Source: Magnaporthiopsis rhizophila (lineage: Eukaryota; Ascomycota; Sordariomycetes; Magnaporthales; Magnaporthaceae). From it: a stretch of DNA of 64,000 bases. A program made the translations under genes and the position numbers. The stretch is from positions 87,817 to 151,816 of the forward strand of contig PYSS01000021.1 in NCBI GenBank assembly GCA_003049465.1. The letters run 5' to 3'. The notes under the pieces are model-generated. The model worked only from the letters and a program-made list of their open reading frames with translations. It was not told where the DNA came from and ran no database searches. This document shows, piece by piece, positions 1 through 11,326 of this stretch (position 1 is the first letter of the stretch; every line of letters begins with the position of its first letter).

Positions 1-637
1 ACTCTAGTTGCATGGTCGTTTCTAGGTATAGCCCCAAAGGCGCCGTTCAAGCGGAATCCGGGTGCTGTCTGGACGCCATTGCGTTCGGCACGGAAATATA
101 GAAGGACCATGTTGACAAATCACAAAACAAAGGTGTCGACGGCACGCTGTCAACCCTCCACTGCGAGGTGAGTTGACTACCTAGCAGACCATGCCCTTAC
201 TTAATTTTCCGTCTTTAGCCCACCATATTCATCTTCTTATTTGCAAAGGAGCCCTTTCGCGGCCGTGGCTTGGCCAAGGCCATGGCGACGAAACTCATCA
301 AGGACCACAACGAAGGTTTCGGAAACGACGGCTTTTGCGCAGCAGACGTACACATCAGCAACGCCCAAAGTCGGGCCGTCTGTAGAAGCATCGGGGGGCG
401 AAAAGGCTGGCGGGTATCATGGTATGAGCAAGGAATCCGTTCGCCCCAAATAAATAAATGCCCATGAATTCGACTTTTTTTCTATTTTCCGAAGCTCACA
501 AGAGGTATGTAATTTGACATTTATACAGGTCCATCATCGCCAATGCTAGTCTCTAGAGGAGTCGCATAATGCGGACATTCTTCGCAGCCGACACCTCCTC
601 CACGACCTGAATGAAACGAGCCCTCATATATCTCAAG
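1..637. other. Gene-free left edge, 3' flank of hem12
   Basis: Only short overlapping open frames of 60-70 codons occur here, with no recognisable domain and no convincing splice structure. The right part should hold the 3' untranslated region of hem12, whose stop lies at 638-640 on the minus strand. I see no tRNA-like B box or other RNA gene. The left edge may hold flanking sequence of a gene outside the window. Confidence 0.5.
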
Positions 638-2036
638 TTAGTTCTTTGTTTGCCGGTGGATCTCCTGGAGGTAGAACTTGAGGTCTTCCGGGTTGACGAG
701 CGGGGTGATTCCTGGCCATTCGACCTCTGTCAGCGGAAAGCCCGGGTTCATAGAAAATGCAATGGGATCCGTCCTAATACTTACCGTGGCCCAGGTTCAC
801 GATCCAGCCCTTCTTCTTAGCGGCCCATCCAAAGCCCTCAACCATTTCCTTGACGGCCGCGGTGATGGCCTCTTTGGTTCCATAGAGTACCCCCGGGTCG
901 GCATTGCCTTGGAGCACGATGGGCCGGTTGCCGCGCGTCTTGTCGGCAGAAGATGGCCGGAAGGTCCAGTCCAGACCGACGACGTTGTAGCCCATGTCGC
1001 AGGCCGATTCGAGGGCGTACCAGGCGCCCTTGGGGAAGACGATCATCGGGACCGGGTCGAGCCCGAGCTCCTTCAGCCGCCTTGGCAGGTTCGCCGAGAT
1101 GTAAGACAAGTACGGCGCCGAGAACTGCTCAAAAGACGAGGGCGAGAGCTCGCCTGCCCATGAGTCGAATACTTGCACAAGCTGAAGGGGTAGGATCCGC
1201 CTTTAGCCCATGAATGTACTTTGCGTGTTGCATCGTGCAGGATTCACGTACCTGCGCCCCAGCCTTGACCTGCAGAGCCAGGTACTCGACGCAGAGCTCG
1301 GCGATCTTCTGCAGCATCTTCTTGGTCTCCTCGGGGTGCCTGAAGATCCACTTCTTGCTCTGGATGAAGAGCTTGGTGCCGCCGCCCTCGACCATGTAGC
1401 AGAATAGGGTCCAGGGCGCGCCGCAGAAGCCGATGAGCGGGACGCGCCCGCGGAGCTTCTGGCGGGTCAGCGTGATGGCCCGGTAGACGTAGTCGAGCTC
1501 CTTGGAGACGTCGACGTCGCGCGCCAGGATCTCGCCGTACTGGGCGTCGTCGGGCGAGCTCAGCGGGTTGGGGAAGTGCGGGCCCTTCTTGTCCACCATC
1601 TCGACGGTCATGCCCATGGCCTGGGGGATCACGAGGATGTCGGAGAAGATGATGGAGGCGTCCAGAAGCCCCGCAAACCGCTCAATCGGCTGGAGCGTCA
1701 GCGTCGAGGCCACCTCGGGGTCCCGGCAGCACTCGAAGAAGTCCCGGTTTCCCTTGGCCTCGTGGTACTCGGGAAGATACCGCCCGGCTGAGGAGAGGTT
1801 GTAGATGCCGTCAGGACCAGTCCAAGCTGACTGACGATGATATTGACTATAGGGGATGCTGATATACCTTGCCTCATGATCCATATCGGAGGTCGCTCAA
1901 CGGTCTGGCCTGTATGAGAATGTATGCATTAGATCGACTGTTATACATTTTTAATCGTCTCCCCTCAACCGATGTACTTACCCCAGGCTGCCCTGATGAT
2001 GAGATCATTCTGGAGGGGCTCGAAATCGTGGCCCAT
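638..2036 (-). CDS. hem12: Uroporphyrinogen decarboxylase (haem biosynthesis)
   Basis: Decarboxylates uroporphyrinogen III to coproporphyrinogen III in the cytosol, the fifth step of haem synthesis. Five exons read on the minus strand: 2036-1982, 1909-1868, 1787-1252, 1181-785 and 711-638. Introns are 72, 80, 70 and 73 nt, and the spliced frame gives 367 residues, the usual family length. The start at 2036 yields MGHDFEPLQ followed by the substrate-binding signature RPPIWIMRQAGRYLPEY (residues 24-40). The segment FSDILVIPQAMG carries the catalytic aspartate, residue 82 here. GFCGAPWTLFCYM and NLGHG near the C-terminus are also family signatures. The NLGHG glycine codon is split by the last intron. 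All key residues are intact and no frame damage is visible. The gene is divergent from the unknown gene at 2577. Confidence 0.95.
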
Positions 2037-2576
2037 GGTGAATTGACTGTTCTTTAGTGACTATTCTATGGTTGAGATTTAGGAAGGAGTCGTCCTGCCT
2101 TGCGAGAGCGAGAATGGAACATAAACGAAGGGGAAAAAACGTTAAATTCCATCCATCCAAAGCGCCCAATCTAAGTGACGCTCCCGCCCGGTGTTGCCGA
2201 ACTCGGGAACCGTGACTCGCAGGGAGCTGTGGGAGCTCTAACGGAGGACTTGCTGTGCCACATGGTGGGGGTTGTGGCTGGAGCTTGTGCCCATTGGTGG
2301 CACGGGCCTAGCTGCGAGCTTTGTTTGGTGGGCAGGGGCTGTGATCGCGGGCGCATTCGCAAGCATCGTCAGAAACAGCACCAAAATTCTCCCGAGATAT
2401 GTCGAGCAGACCCGTGGCAGCCCACAACGACGACAGACACGGCGCGAGAAAGCAGCTGGATGCCAATTCTTCGCTGCCATCATCTGGGCTGCCACAGTTT
2501 CAGTCTCTTCTCCTTATTTTGGTTCCGAGGGCCCCCATGCTGCCGCCGATACCATTGATTCGTCAACCGGCCACCG
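2037..2576. promoter_or_regulatory. Divergent intergenic region between hem12 and the 2577 gene
   Basis: This 540-nt space must hold both 5' regions. A CCAAT box lies at 2166-2170, about 130 nt upstream of the hem12 start codon, with a TGACG element at 2176-2180 five bases further on. The CCAAT-binding complex controls haem and iron genes in ascomycetes, often with the bZIP partner HapX, so the pair is a plausible regulatory site. Spacing differs from what I recall for HapX sites, so this stays tentative. An open frame from 2399 overlaps the region but is not supported by any domain. Confidence 0.4.
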
Positions 2577-4958
2577 ATGCGAGCGCGATGTGCTCCACGA
2601 CGCCGTCTACCGACCCAGAGCCACGTCGCTCCGGCAGACGCCCTGGCGGGCGGTGTCTGGATCACCGACTTTATGCTCTCCAGCGTGTTTGAGCGGTACT
2701 GCTCCCTCACCAAGGCGCCCCGCCGGATGGCCAGCTCCGCACCCGGCCCTTTGGAGAGCAGCAGACGACTGGGCAGGCGGCGCATGGCCGATGCCACCAT
2801 GTCCCAGACGCACCCGGTCCTGCCGTCATGGGCATACCTGTACCCCGCAGACCTGACCCAATGGCGCTGGGAGCGGCCGACCCCCGCATCCTCCCGCGCG
2901 CGAAACCCACCCGCTGACGGGAGTGCTCACAGCGCGCCGCCCCTACCGGAATCGTGGCTCTCGGCGCTGCTTGGGCGGAATGGTGGCGCTAGGCGGAGAA
3001 CATATGCACACAGCGAGGAAAACGGGGCAGCTTTGGCAGTAACACCGCCAGAGGCCGTGTCCGAATGTCGAGAGGCCACAGCGGTTGATAGGGCCAAGCC
3101 AATTCAGAAGCAGTGCTTGCTGTTCTGGGATGAACTCCACGCTCTGAATACCGCATGCGGCTCAGAACTATTGAGATCCGCCAAGGCCAGGTACACTGAG
3201 GTCATTGAGCTATTCCAGCAGTATATATCCCTGGGCATACTCACACCCGGGGAATGTGAGCTGGCGCTCGAGACCCTCTCAGAGAAGATCCGCGTCAAAT
3301 TCTGCAATCCATCCTTCCATAACAGACTACTGCTACAACTTTACATCAAAACCGTTCGAGGAGTTCGTTCCTCGAGGCTCGCCCATGCCGACGAGTACGA
3401 CGGGCTACCAATCAAGCTCCTCCAGCGACTCTCGAAGCTCAACCGTGGCGCGCATCTCATCAGAGGATTCAGGGAAATAATGGCGGAAGTGACACCCGAA
3501 CTGCTAGGCGATGAGGAGCTAGGGTGGGTTAAGACCACTCTACTCTCATGCTTATCGACGTGGTCTGTCGACCCGAACTGGCAGAACAGATCCCATCTGT
3601 CGACAATGGTCGACATAGCCCAGGGCGAGCTGGGTGTGTTTTCTGGAAGGCTGTGTGCACTACAGGCCGCTCTATCCAGCCACGCTGGGATGGAATATTG
3701 TTTGCGGGTGGCCGACGCAGCCTCCGTATCCTTGGAAATATGCGACAGGGCATTGCGTCCGTCTCGAGAGGTGCCGATTCCAGGCCCGGACATCGAAAGG
3801 ATACACGTCTCTTTGTTGGCCGGTGCTATGCGCGCCTTCCATTTTGGAAAGCATCCGGCCGTCATGCGGGCTGCCGAAAAGGCCGTGACCGAGCAGCAAG
3901 GAAAACGGCATCACCACAGAGTATTGATCAACTGGCTGTCGGTTCTCAGTCAGATGCCCCATGTTCGGCAGAGAACGCTTTTCACCTTCATGTCGGGGTC
4001 TCACAAAAGCAGCAAACCGGAACGAGCCCACTCTTCGCCTGCCTTCTCGGAAGTTGAACTGTGCCATGTGCTTACGGAGCAATGGATGAGCCGAGGGCAT
4101 CTCACCTACAAGGAATACCGCGCCCTCCGATCTAGACTGCGGGCGTCGGGGCCGAGCCACGGACTGCCGTCTCTCATCGAGTCGGTGTACGACGTCAAGA
4201 AGGCAGACAGCGCCTTTTGGTTCTATATCGGCCTTTGGCAGTGCTTGCAGGCCATAAGCGCCACGGGGCTTCTCGTGCCAGCGCTGGAGAGGCTAAGTCA
4301 GCAGCATCGTGCTCGTCTGAGGCCTGCCCTGGACAAACTGGCACAGGCCGTGACTAGTCGGACGGTTGCAGACGACATACGCGGATTGTATCACGGTCTG
4401 GATGACCTCCATTTCGCGGTGGAGGCAGAGGGATCTCGGGGCAAGTCGGATCATGCCATAAAAGCGATGGTGAACGATCACGACTACCATCCATTCGAGG
4501 TCTTTGAGACTCTGGGACAGCCATTAATCACCAAAAATACACATTCGGCTACGCGGAAGCGTATCCTGCGCCGGCGATGCCGAATCTCGCGGCGACAGGC
4601 AGCGATTACAGCAAAACTGAGCGTCATGTTCAGCAAGGCGGCGCATCTGACGAACAGGCAGAGGTTCCGCTACGTCAACCACTGCGTGCTTCTTCTCAAA
4701 CGCCATAAACTGCACGGGAAGGAGGCTTCGGTGGCCATCACGAGGCTTTTCAAGGTGGTGACAAAGGATCTTCGCGAAAGCGGTTGGACGAGGCCGAGCC
4801 GCATCCACTGGTTTCTGCGGCTGGTTAAGGAGTCGCAGGGTGATGCCGCGGCTGCGGAGTGCCGTAAGGTGTTGGACTCATGGATGCAGGTTTGTGATCG
4901 CCGCCATCGGGAGGAGAGGGCAAGGCGGGATGATGAGCGCGGAAACTACATTCGGTAA
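2577..4958 (+). CDS. Uncharacterised 793-residue helical protein, possibly mitochondrial
   Basis: A single uninterrupted frame of 793 codons. The ATG at 2577 is the first after an in-frame TGA at 2556; the ATG at 2673 is an alternative start. The first roughly 100 residues are rich in Arg, Ser and Pro and poor in acidic residues, as in mitochondrial targeting sequences. The rest looks like irregular alpha-helical pairs, for example around the residues ELLRSAKARYTEVIELFQQY and near the C-terminus. This resembles the degenerate pentatricopeptide-like proteins that many ascomycetes send to mitochondria, but I cannot identify a family. The C-terminus is strongly basic (RRHREERARRDDERGNYIR). No catalytic motif is visible. 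Function is unknown; the helical-repeat and mitochondrial reading is inference. Confidence 0.65.
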   Translation: MRARCAPRRRLPTQSHVAPADALAGGVWITDFMLSSVFERYCSLTKAPRRMASSAPGPLESSRRLGRRRMADATMSQTHPVLPSWAYLYPADLTQWRWERPTPASSRARNPPADGSAHSAPPLPESWLSALLGRNGGARRRTYAHSEENGAALAVTPPEAVSECREATAVDRAKPIQKQCLLFWDELHALNTACGSELLRSAKARYTEVIELFQQYISLGILTPGECELALETLSEKIRVKFCNPSFHNRLLLQLYIKTVRGVRSSRLAHADEYDGLPIKLLQRLSKLNRGAHLIRGFREIMAEVTPELLGDEELGWVKTTLLSCLSTWSVDPNWQNRSHLSTMVDIAQGELGVFSGRLCALQAALSSHAGMEYCLRVADAASVSLEICDRALRPSREVPIPGPDIERIHVSLLAGAMRAFHFGKHPAVMRAAEKAVTEQQGKRHHHRVLINWLSVLSQMPHVRQRTLFTFMSGSHKSSKPERAHSSPAFSEVELCHVLTEQWMSRGHLTYKEYRALRSRLRASGPSHGLPSLIESVYDVKKADSAFWFYIGLWQCLQAISATGLLVPALERLSQQHRARLRPALDKLAQAVTSRTVADDIRGLYHGLDDLHFAVEAEGSRGKSDHAIKAMVNDHDYHPFEVFETLGQPLITKNTHSATRKRILRRRCRISRRQAAITAKLSVMFSKAAHLTNRQRFRYVNHCVLLLKRHKLHGKEASVAITRLFKVVTKDLRESGWTRPSRIHWFLRLVKESQGDAAAAECRKVLDSWMQVCDRRHREERARRDDERGNYIR

Positions 4959-4968
4959 AATTTGAACC

Positions 4969-4994
4969 AAAAAAAAAAAAAAAAAAAAAAAAAA
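4969..4994. repeat. A26 homopolymer just after the 2577-4958 gene
   Basis: An uninterrupted run of 26 A begins 10 nt after the stop codon at 4956-4958. It is on the sense strand of the gene, so it would lie in the 3' untranslated region. Confidence 0.9.
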
Positions 4995-5110
4995 TGCCAA
5001 CGTTCCGCGTGCAACCATGGCCTTGGCGCTTCTCGGCGCTCCCTGAAGGCCATGTGCGTACCTCCCCTTTATCTCCTGCTTGTTTGTGCCAGGGGAAAGT
5101 TCCGTCCGTA

Positions 5111-5136
5111 CCTACCTAGGTACCTATCTACCTGGC
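5111..5136. repeat. Palindromic CCTAGGTACC-type repeat
   Basis: The stretch ACCTACCTAGGTACCTA is built from overlapping TACC/GGTA tetramers and contains the palindromes CCTAGG and GGTACC. Related ACCTACC or CCTAGGTAGG tracts occur at 35496-35512, 36890-36903 and 54714-54730, always outside genes. Such tracts are common in Sordariomycete intergenic DNA; their function is not known to me. Confidence 0.6.
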
Positions 5137-5846
5137 TTTTGGTGCACTTCTGCCTGTGAACGATGATAGCGGTGAATAGGCACGCCTAGGGCTGAAAACC
5201 ATTGGAGACCAGGCGTTTTGTTCAGGGGTGGTGGGCAAGTTTCCAGCCTAGTGTTTGCTGACGTTGATTTTTAGTGCCAGAGAGCAACGGCCTAGGCCCG
5301 GCAGGCTTTGAAAGTCGCCCCAACGGCCCTGCTTGGGACCAAACGTGTTCGAGGCGAGCGGTCTGGGGCTTGCTCTCCGAGTTTTTCTGTGCGTCCATAC
5401 AGACTGCCAAGAAATCCCCCCTTTCTCTCCCGATCCCAAAGGCTCGGTTCGTGGGTTCGCGTGCCAGCATTTGGTTATTCCGGCTGGCGACACGGACGCA
5501 CGGCACAGGGGTCCCAGCGCGCCCAGCTATATCGGCTGGGCACAGCCAGCACATATCCTCTCTGTCCCACCACTCCCATACCCGTCCTCATTCCCTTGCC
5601 CCGCCTTGTGCATGTTGACCATTTCTCGAACGGGCTAAAGGCTGATTGCACACCGTTGTTACATTTCGTGCAGTTTGTCGCGCACCAAGTCTTTGCCCCT
5701 GCCCGCTCGTCGTCGTCAACTCACAGCCCACAAGGGAGATATGATGGAGGCACGCTTAACATGTACTGGCATCCTGCCAGTCTTGGTTTGGCTGGCGATG
5801 GCGGTGGACGTTGAAAAGGAAATTAAGAGGAGAAGAAATGCAAGGG

Positions 5847-5896
<50 letters not shown>
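5847..5896. repeat. A50 homopolymer
   Basis: Fifty consecutive A residues in an otherwise GC-rich intergenic region. The exact length may be unreliable in the assembly. Confidence 0.9.
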
Positions 5897-5897
<1 letters not shown>

Positions 5898-6970
5898 ACA
5901 GCAAAGCAGCCCATGTGCACCTACTGCTGTCTGTGTGCGTGCATGTGGTTGGGAGTGCCGTCGTACAAGCGTTACCCAGGTTGGCCAAGGCTGGTGGCCG
6001 AGAACACGCGCTGTCACGGAAATCGAGCCCAGACCAAGCCCCGAACCGCCTGGGCTTCCTCGAGCTCGAGAGGGTCGGGTGCGAGATGGCGGGCGGGTTT
6101 TGAGCTTTACAGGGTGTCATCAGCTCCCCGAGGAGTCTCCGGGCTGGCGCGCCTTGCTCCCACGCTCCCACACACAAGCCAAAGAGGGCAGTATTTATAT
6201 CTTGTCGTTGGCATCCCCGCTTTTTAGCGACACCAACCCGCACCCCATCCTCACTTACGTCCGTAGCTGTGCGTGATCTTCCCACCACGCTCGTCCTGCC
6301 AAACCCAAGAGCCCGCCACCTTTGCCGGTTCGACCGCGCTTTCTGCTTGGCCTGATTTGCCCGCCGCCACCTCCGGTGCCATTGATCCAGAAGCAAGGCG
6401 GAGCGAGACGAGGGCCCTGCTTGTCTTGCACTGCGCCGCCGCTAGAACCGCAACGCCCGCGGCTCCGTCCGCACGCTTCCCCGCACAGATCCTGCTCCGC
6501 AGCCATCAGACGCTGCCCTGATTTGTCCCCGTCTCTTGCTGGGCGCCACCCCTGGTGCCTGCGATCCCGTCCTGGTTGGTCCTGTGCCTGGCGTTCCGCC
6601 GCCACGCTGCCTGCAACTCGGCCTGTCAGCTCGCCATCACCAGCCCACACTGGCCCGCTTCCCGCCCATCACGCCCTCGCTAGCACCCACGCTGCCAGGC
6701 CGCCAACGACTCCCACCCACCCATTGGAATTTGCATCCCACGTCTCCTGACCTACCTAGCGGCGCTCTCCAAGCAGGAGCGAGCGCACCAATATTGCCTG
6801 GACGACGGTTCCTGCGCCGAGCCTGGATGGGGAGCTGATAACGCTACACCCTCGGATTTCGCGCCACACGTGCGCTGGCACGCACCAGCACGTCGCTTGC
6901 CATACGCCCACCCCAAGACTTGCTCCCTGGTCTGGTGGGAGAGGGCCTTTCCCCTCACCTCTAGTGCTTG

Positions 6971-9900
6971 ATGGCAAATCTTGAAACAACCCTCGGCCAT
7001 CCCCAGTCTATGCCAGAATGTCGCTCACAACCTGGGCAGGGGCAGGGGCATGGACATGGACATGGACATGGACATATGCACCGACATGGTCAAGACCAAC
7101 AGCCAGATGGCCAGCCGGGGCACCACACACAGGGCCACGGCTACTACCCCTCGCACTCATCAGTCTCCACCTTGCCGCACTTGGATGCAGTGTCTAGCGC
7201 TCGTGGTGGGCCTCATCCATCAGCGATGCAGATGCATGGGTCCATGCCAATCCCCCCCATGGACTCTGCGCCAACGGCCGTATTGGGAGCCGCAGCCGCT
7301 CCGTTTGGAGCCTCGGGAGCTGCCGGAGGCGTTTTTGGCAGTGGCGCTCACGGCATGCTCCTGGACGCAAGGGACTTGGCTGGGGGTGAGGCCGTGGCCG
7401 CCCACCATCACCTCCAGCAGCAACAACCGCCTCAGCAGCTGCAACAGTCCCAACTGCACCAGAACCACCGACAGAACCGCCTGCCGCAAACCACGGAGCA
7501 ACACCTTCAACAGCACGACCAGCAGCAACAGCAACCGCCAGCGCAGGATGTGCCAGATGCCGCGCCTGGCTCGGCAGGGGTCGGTGGAGCATTCGGCTCA
7601 ACGTCCTCGGCAGTCCCCAAGCCAATTCGCAGGCGTATGCGTATGATTACGTCCTGTCTCGAATGCCGCCGGAGGAAACTGAAATGCAACAAATCGAATC
7701 CATGCACCAACTGCTTGAAGTTTTCGCGAGAATGCATGTATCTCGGCCCCAAGCTTGACGAGGCGAGCCAGCATCGTCTGACCGAGATAAAAGAAAAGGC
7801 GGGAGCGCTGGAGCGTCAGCTCGAACGCGATGTTGCCCGATCTACATCCCGCGGGTTCCAGCAACAGAGGATTGTGGCGGATGATGTGGAGGACGAGTAC
7901 GACGAGGAGCGGGATCTCGAGATTACACCCATGATTGCTTTGGACCTGACGTACGATGACCCCGACGTTGATCACACCACGGACGACATCATCGACCTGG
8001 GTATCCAGGTCGGCAGGATGCGCATCACGGAGCGGATCGGGGGTCTGAACAGGCCGCGTATATCCGAGGAGATACAGGCTGGCCTAACGGGCGGCTCTGG
8101 ACCGGCGCCGCCTGGCTTCGGGCCCCCGCCGCCACCGCAGCCGCCCCGGGCCGACGGCGTGTCGCAGGCCGCAGGTGCAGATGTCTCGATACCCGACTTC
8201 CTGCGGCCGGGAGAATCTTACATTCCGCCCACGAGCGGCTACTTCTTCGGCCAGCTTGGCGAGACGCCATCTCTGATGGCCTTTCTTCCCGGTAACCAGG
8301 CGTCGGGAGACTGGCTCATGCAGCGCTACTTCGAATCGGTGCACCCTATTGCCCGGTGCGTGCACCGCCCGTCCTTTGAGATTCAGTACGCTACCTTCTG
8401 GGACGATGTTCACCACGGAATTGAGCCCCGTCCCTCGATACAGGCCGTCGTTTTCGCCGCCTGGTTCAGCGCTGTGGTCTCGTTGGACGAGAGAACCATC
8501 CTCCGTGAGTTCGGCTGCGCAAAGCCGGAACTGATGGGAAGAGTAAAGATCGGAACCGAATCAGCTCTGAGCAAGGCAAATTTTCTGAGAACAACTCGAG
8601 TTGAAACTCTACAAGCCTTGATTATGTATATGGTAGGCCTGGCCCCTCGTGCACAGGAAAGGCCTCTGCCGTTTAGCTTTTGTTGGCGTACAGGCCGTCT
8701 GATGCTTCGCGAAACACTTTCTAGATCCCTCTCTGCCGCGCCGAAGTGTCTAGGGCTCACTCGGTCTTGGTTGGAGCAGCCGTCAGGATGGCTGAATGCA
8801 TGGGCCTACACCGCGACGGCGAGGCCTACGGCCTCACACCGTTGGAGACCCACGTGCGGCGGCTAATCTGGCATCAGCTCTGCTTCCTCGACGTGCGCAC
8901 CTGTGAAGCGCAAGGACCCAAACCAGCCATCAGGAGGGAGGACTACGACACGAAGCTCCCTATCAACTGCGAGGAGGATGAGCTGACCAAGGCTGTGGTG
9001 CCGCCAGAGTCGGCTGAGAGGTGGACTTCAACTCTGCTTCCGCTGATGCGGTTCGAGATCAACGAGATGATGCGCAACATCTGGATGGACCGGCGAAGGC
9101 TCGAGGTCCGCAAGACGACGGTGACGGCGGTGCTCTCCAAGATCGAGAACTTCCGGAAGCGCATGCTGGACAAGTACGAACGCTTCCTGGACGACCGCGT
9201 GCCCATCCAGCGGTACGCCAAGTTGGTGATGCACCTGCTCATGTACCGGCTGTATGCAATGATACTGCATCCGTACCACTCCAACACAGTGAACCCGATG
9301 CCGCCCCGACTCAACAGCGTGTTGATTTGGGGCGGCGTCGGCATCGCCGAGATCTCGATCCAGCTCGACACGAATCCAGAGTTCGCCGCCTGGGCCTGGT
9401 ACCTAGGCGCCTACCAACAGTTCCAGATCGCGCTGCTCTTGGCCACCGAGATCTATTACCGGCCCCAAAATAGAGAGGCTGAGCGCATCTGGGCCTGTCT
9501 CGACTACGTTTTCAACATGGACCCCAACATGAGCCGCGAGGACAAGGGCGTCTTGATCCTGCGCGAGATTGCCAGCAAGACGGCTGTCTATATGGGCATG
9601 AGGAAGATGCGGGCGCCCACAAGCACCACGAGGGCCGTGCCGGACAAACACGCCATCAAGACGGAGGGCAGCGTGTCGCCCTCAACAACGGCCGCGGCGC
9701 CACCCGAGTCGTCCTTCAACAAGGGAGACTCTTCTCGAGAGTCGCAGCAGCAGCAGCAGCACAGCCAGCACCAGGCGCAACATCCCGGGCTGTCCGCAAT
9801 GCAATACCAGGCTCGCCCAGGCGCACAATCGGGCATGATGCAGCAGGGGCAGCAACACCAACAGCCTTCTCCCGGCGGTCTTTCGCCCGGCAGCCTGAAG

Positions 9901-10434
9901 CCCGAGCCCCACTCGTCTTCACCGTCGTCCTCAATGATGCACCGGCCGATGTTGGCCGGAGGAAATGACGGTGCCGGCAGAGGACAGGGGCTTCCTCCAC
10001 AACAGATGCCATTGCCAATGCAGATGCAGCAGATGCCATCCGCCGGGCCGCCCCCGCATGTCGTGTTTGCTGGCGTGTCAAACGGCGAGGTGCTCTGGAG
10101 TCTGCCTCCTCAAAACGCGGACAGCCCTGAAGGCAGCAGCGAGGGTGGTAGTGTTGTCGGCTATTCTCACCGGCACGGAAGCGCCGCGGGGCCGCCCGGC
10201 GCCGGGCAGCAGATTGACTGGGTAAGTGGTGTTCCGTGTACAGCATTGCCTTGATCTCGCCGTGACTTTTAGTTTTGTCGTTACGTTCGACTAATCACCC
10301 CGAGGTTTCTATCCTATTCCTAGTCTGCCTATCACGACGACATCAACGCCATGTTTCCTACCGACCCGCAGACGGGAGAGTTTTCCCTGACCGGCTTCAT
10401 GAACCCGAGCATCGGCATGAAGTGGAATGGTTAG
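6971..10434 (+). CDS. Zn2Cys6 (fungal-specific) transcription factor
   Basis: Nuclear DNA-binding regulator of about 1,089 residues. Exons are 6971-8632, 8725-10221 and 10324-10434; introns are 92 and 102 nt. Splicing joins ALIMYM to IPLCRAEVSRAHSVLVG, a run typical of the fungal-specific transcription factor domain, and ends in SAYHDDINAMFPTDPQTG. The binuclear zinc cluster has C-x2-C-x6-C-x5-C-x2-C-x6-C spacing at residues 229-255. The regulatory domain starts near residue 450 (MQRYFESVHPIARCVHRPSF). N-terminal to the zinc cluster are Gly-His repeats and a Gln-rich stretch; after about residue 900 there are more Gln/Pro/Ser-rich segments, probably activation regions. The target genes cannot be told from sequence. 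The ATG at 6971 is chosen as the first in frame; another start inside the low-complexity N-terminus is possible. Confidence 0.88.
7052..7075 (+). repeat. GGACAT hexamer repeat encoding Gly-His
   Basis: Four perfect copies of GGACAT, preceded by related GGGCAG and GGGCAT units, encode a Gly-His run at about residues 28-35 of the transcription factor. It is a likely site of length variation between strains. His-Gly runs can bind metal ions, but no such role is shown here. Confidence 0.8.
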
Positions 10435-11326
10435 GTGTCGGCTGCTGTGACGCGGAGATGTTCACCACCATCTGGGAATTGCTATTAGGTAGAGTAGACA
10501 GATGGATTGATTTACTGTTTTTTGACTAGGCTGGTTAATATTGTGTGCTCTAAATAATAAGACGGAATCTACCAACCCTCATTATTTTGCATGGTATTCG
10601 TTGTTGTAGTTTTTGTAGATACTGCAGAGCTTGGAGGGATGTATCAGCTGGGCCATAGAATACACTCAACGTTGAGCAAAATCTGTTCCCAGTTGGACAG
10701 TGCAAGCGTTCATGATTGAGTCACAGGAACAGCGGTGATGGTTTGGTGGATTGTATGTATTATTTCGCTGGTAGACTTTGGTAGGTCTATCTGGTCGTTA
10801 ATTCATAAGACGTCGTGGCAGGAAACGTCTCCACCAAGCGCGGCTGGAGAACGTAAAAAGAGGTCGTGAATGTGAGATGAGATGAAAACCAGAGATTTGA
10901 TCAAGAGTGAAGATTTTTTGCAGGCACACGGTATGGCAGTGACTGAACTAGGAAAATGTGGGAAAATTAGAGAAAAAGAAATTAAGGACAATAAATCGAG
11001 ATAAGAGTGGAGTGAACAAGAATAAAACAAGAACCCGAAATGAAATGAAGACGTAAAAGACGGGAAGGGGATATCATGATGCTGAGAACCCAGGATTAAC
11101 CCCGACTTTTGTAAAAACCCATAACCCTCCTTCATCCAATAATTCATCCAAGGTGTATGCCAGGGACGAAACTCTATCATCGGTCCCGCGCCTGGGGAGC
11201 CCTTCCCAAAACGTTGTTTCGTCATCAGCGGCCAGTCGTTATTTACTTTTCTTTTTCCTTCTTTTCCTCCTCTTTCTGGGAATCTTTCTTTGTCTCGTAT
11301 TCAAACATTAACCCCACACCTCGCTT
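10435..11326. other. Convergent 3' region between the transcription factor and lah
   Basis: This stretch of 892 nt lies between two stop codons that face each other and should hold both 3' untranslated regions. It is AT-richer than the flanking exons. The longest frame inside (10803-11225, minus) has no recognisable feature. Confidence 0.6.

Larger units (their letters stand above)
4995..6970. other. Long gene-free stretch and 5' region of the Zn2Cys6 gene
   Basis: About 2 kb with many short overlapping open frames on both strands, none with a recognisable domain. It contains a TACCTAGGTA-type repeat at 5111-5136 and an A50 tract at 5847-5896. The part from about 6,250 to 6,970 is C-rich with many pyrimidine runs, as in leaders and promoters of filamentous fungi, and probably serves the transcription factor gene that starts at 6971. 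Confidence 0.5.

Noticed and set aside
2399..2692. Plus-strand 97-codon frame as a possible first exon of the 2577 gene
   Set aside because: It is in another frame and I found no convincing donor/acceptor pair that links it to the main frame.
5308..6396. Frames on both strands running through the A50 tract
   Set aside because: They are joined only by poly-Lys or poly-Phe translated from the homopolymer, and have no domain on either side.
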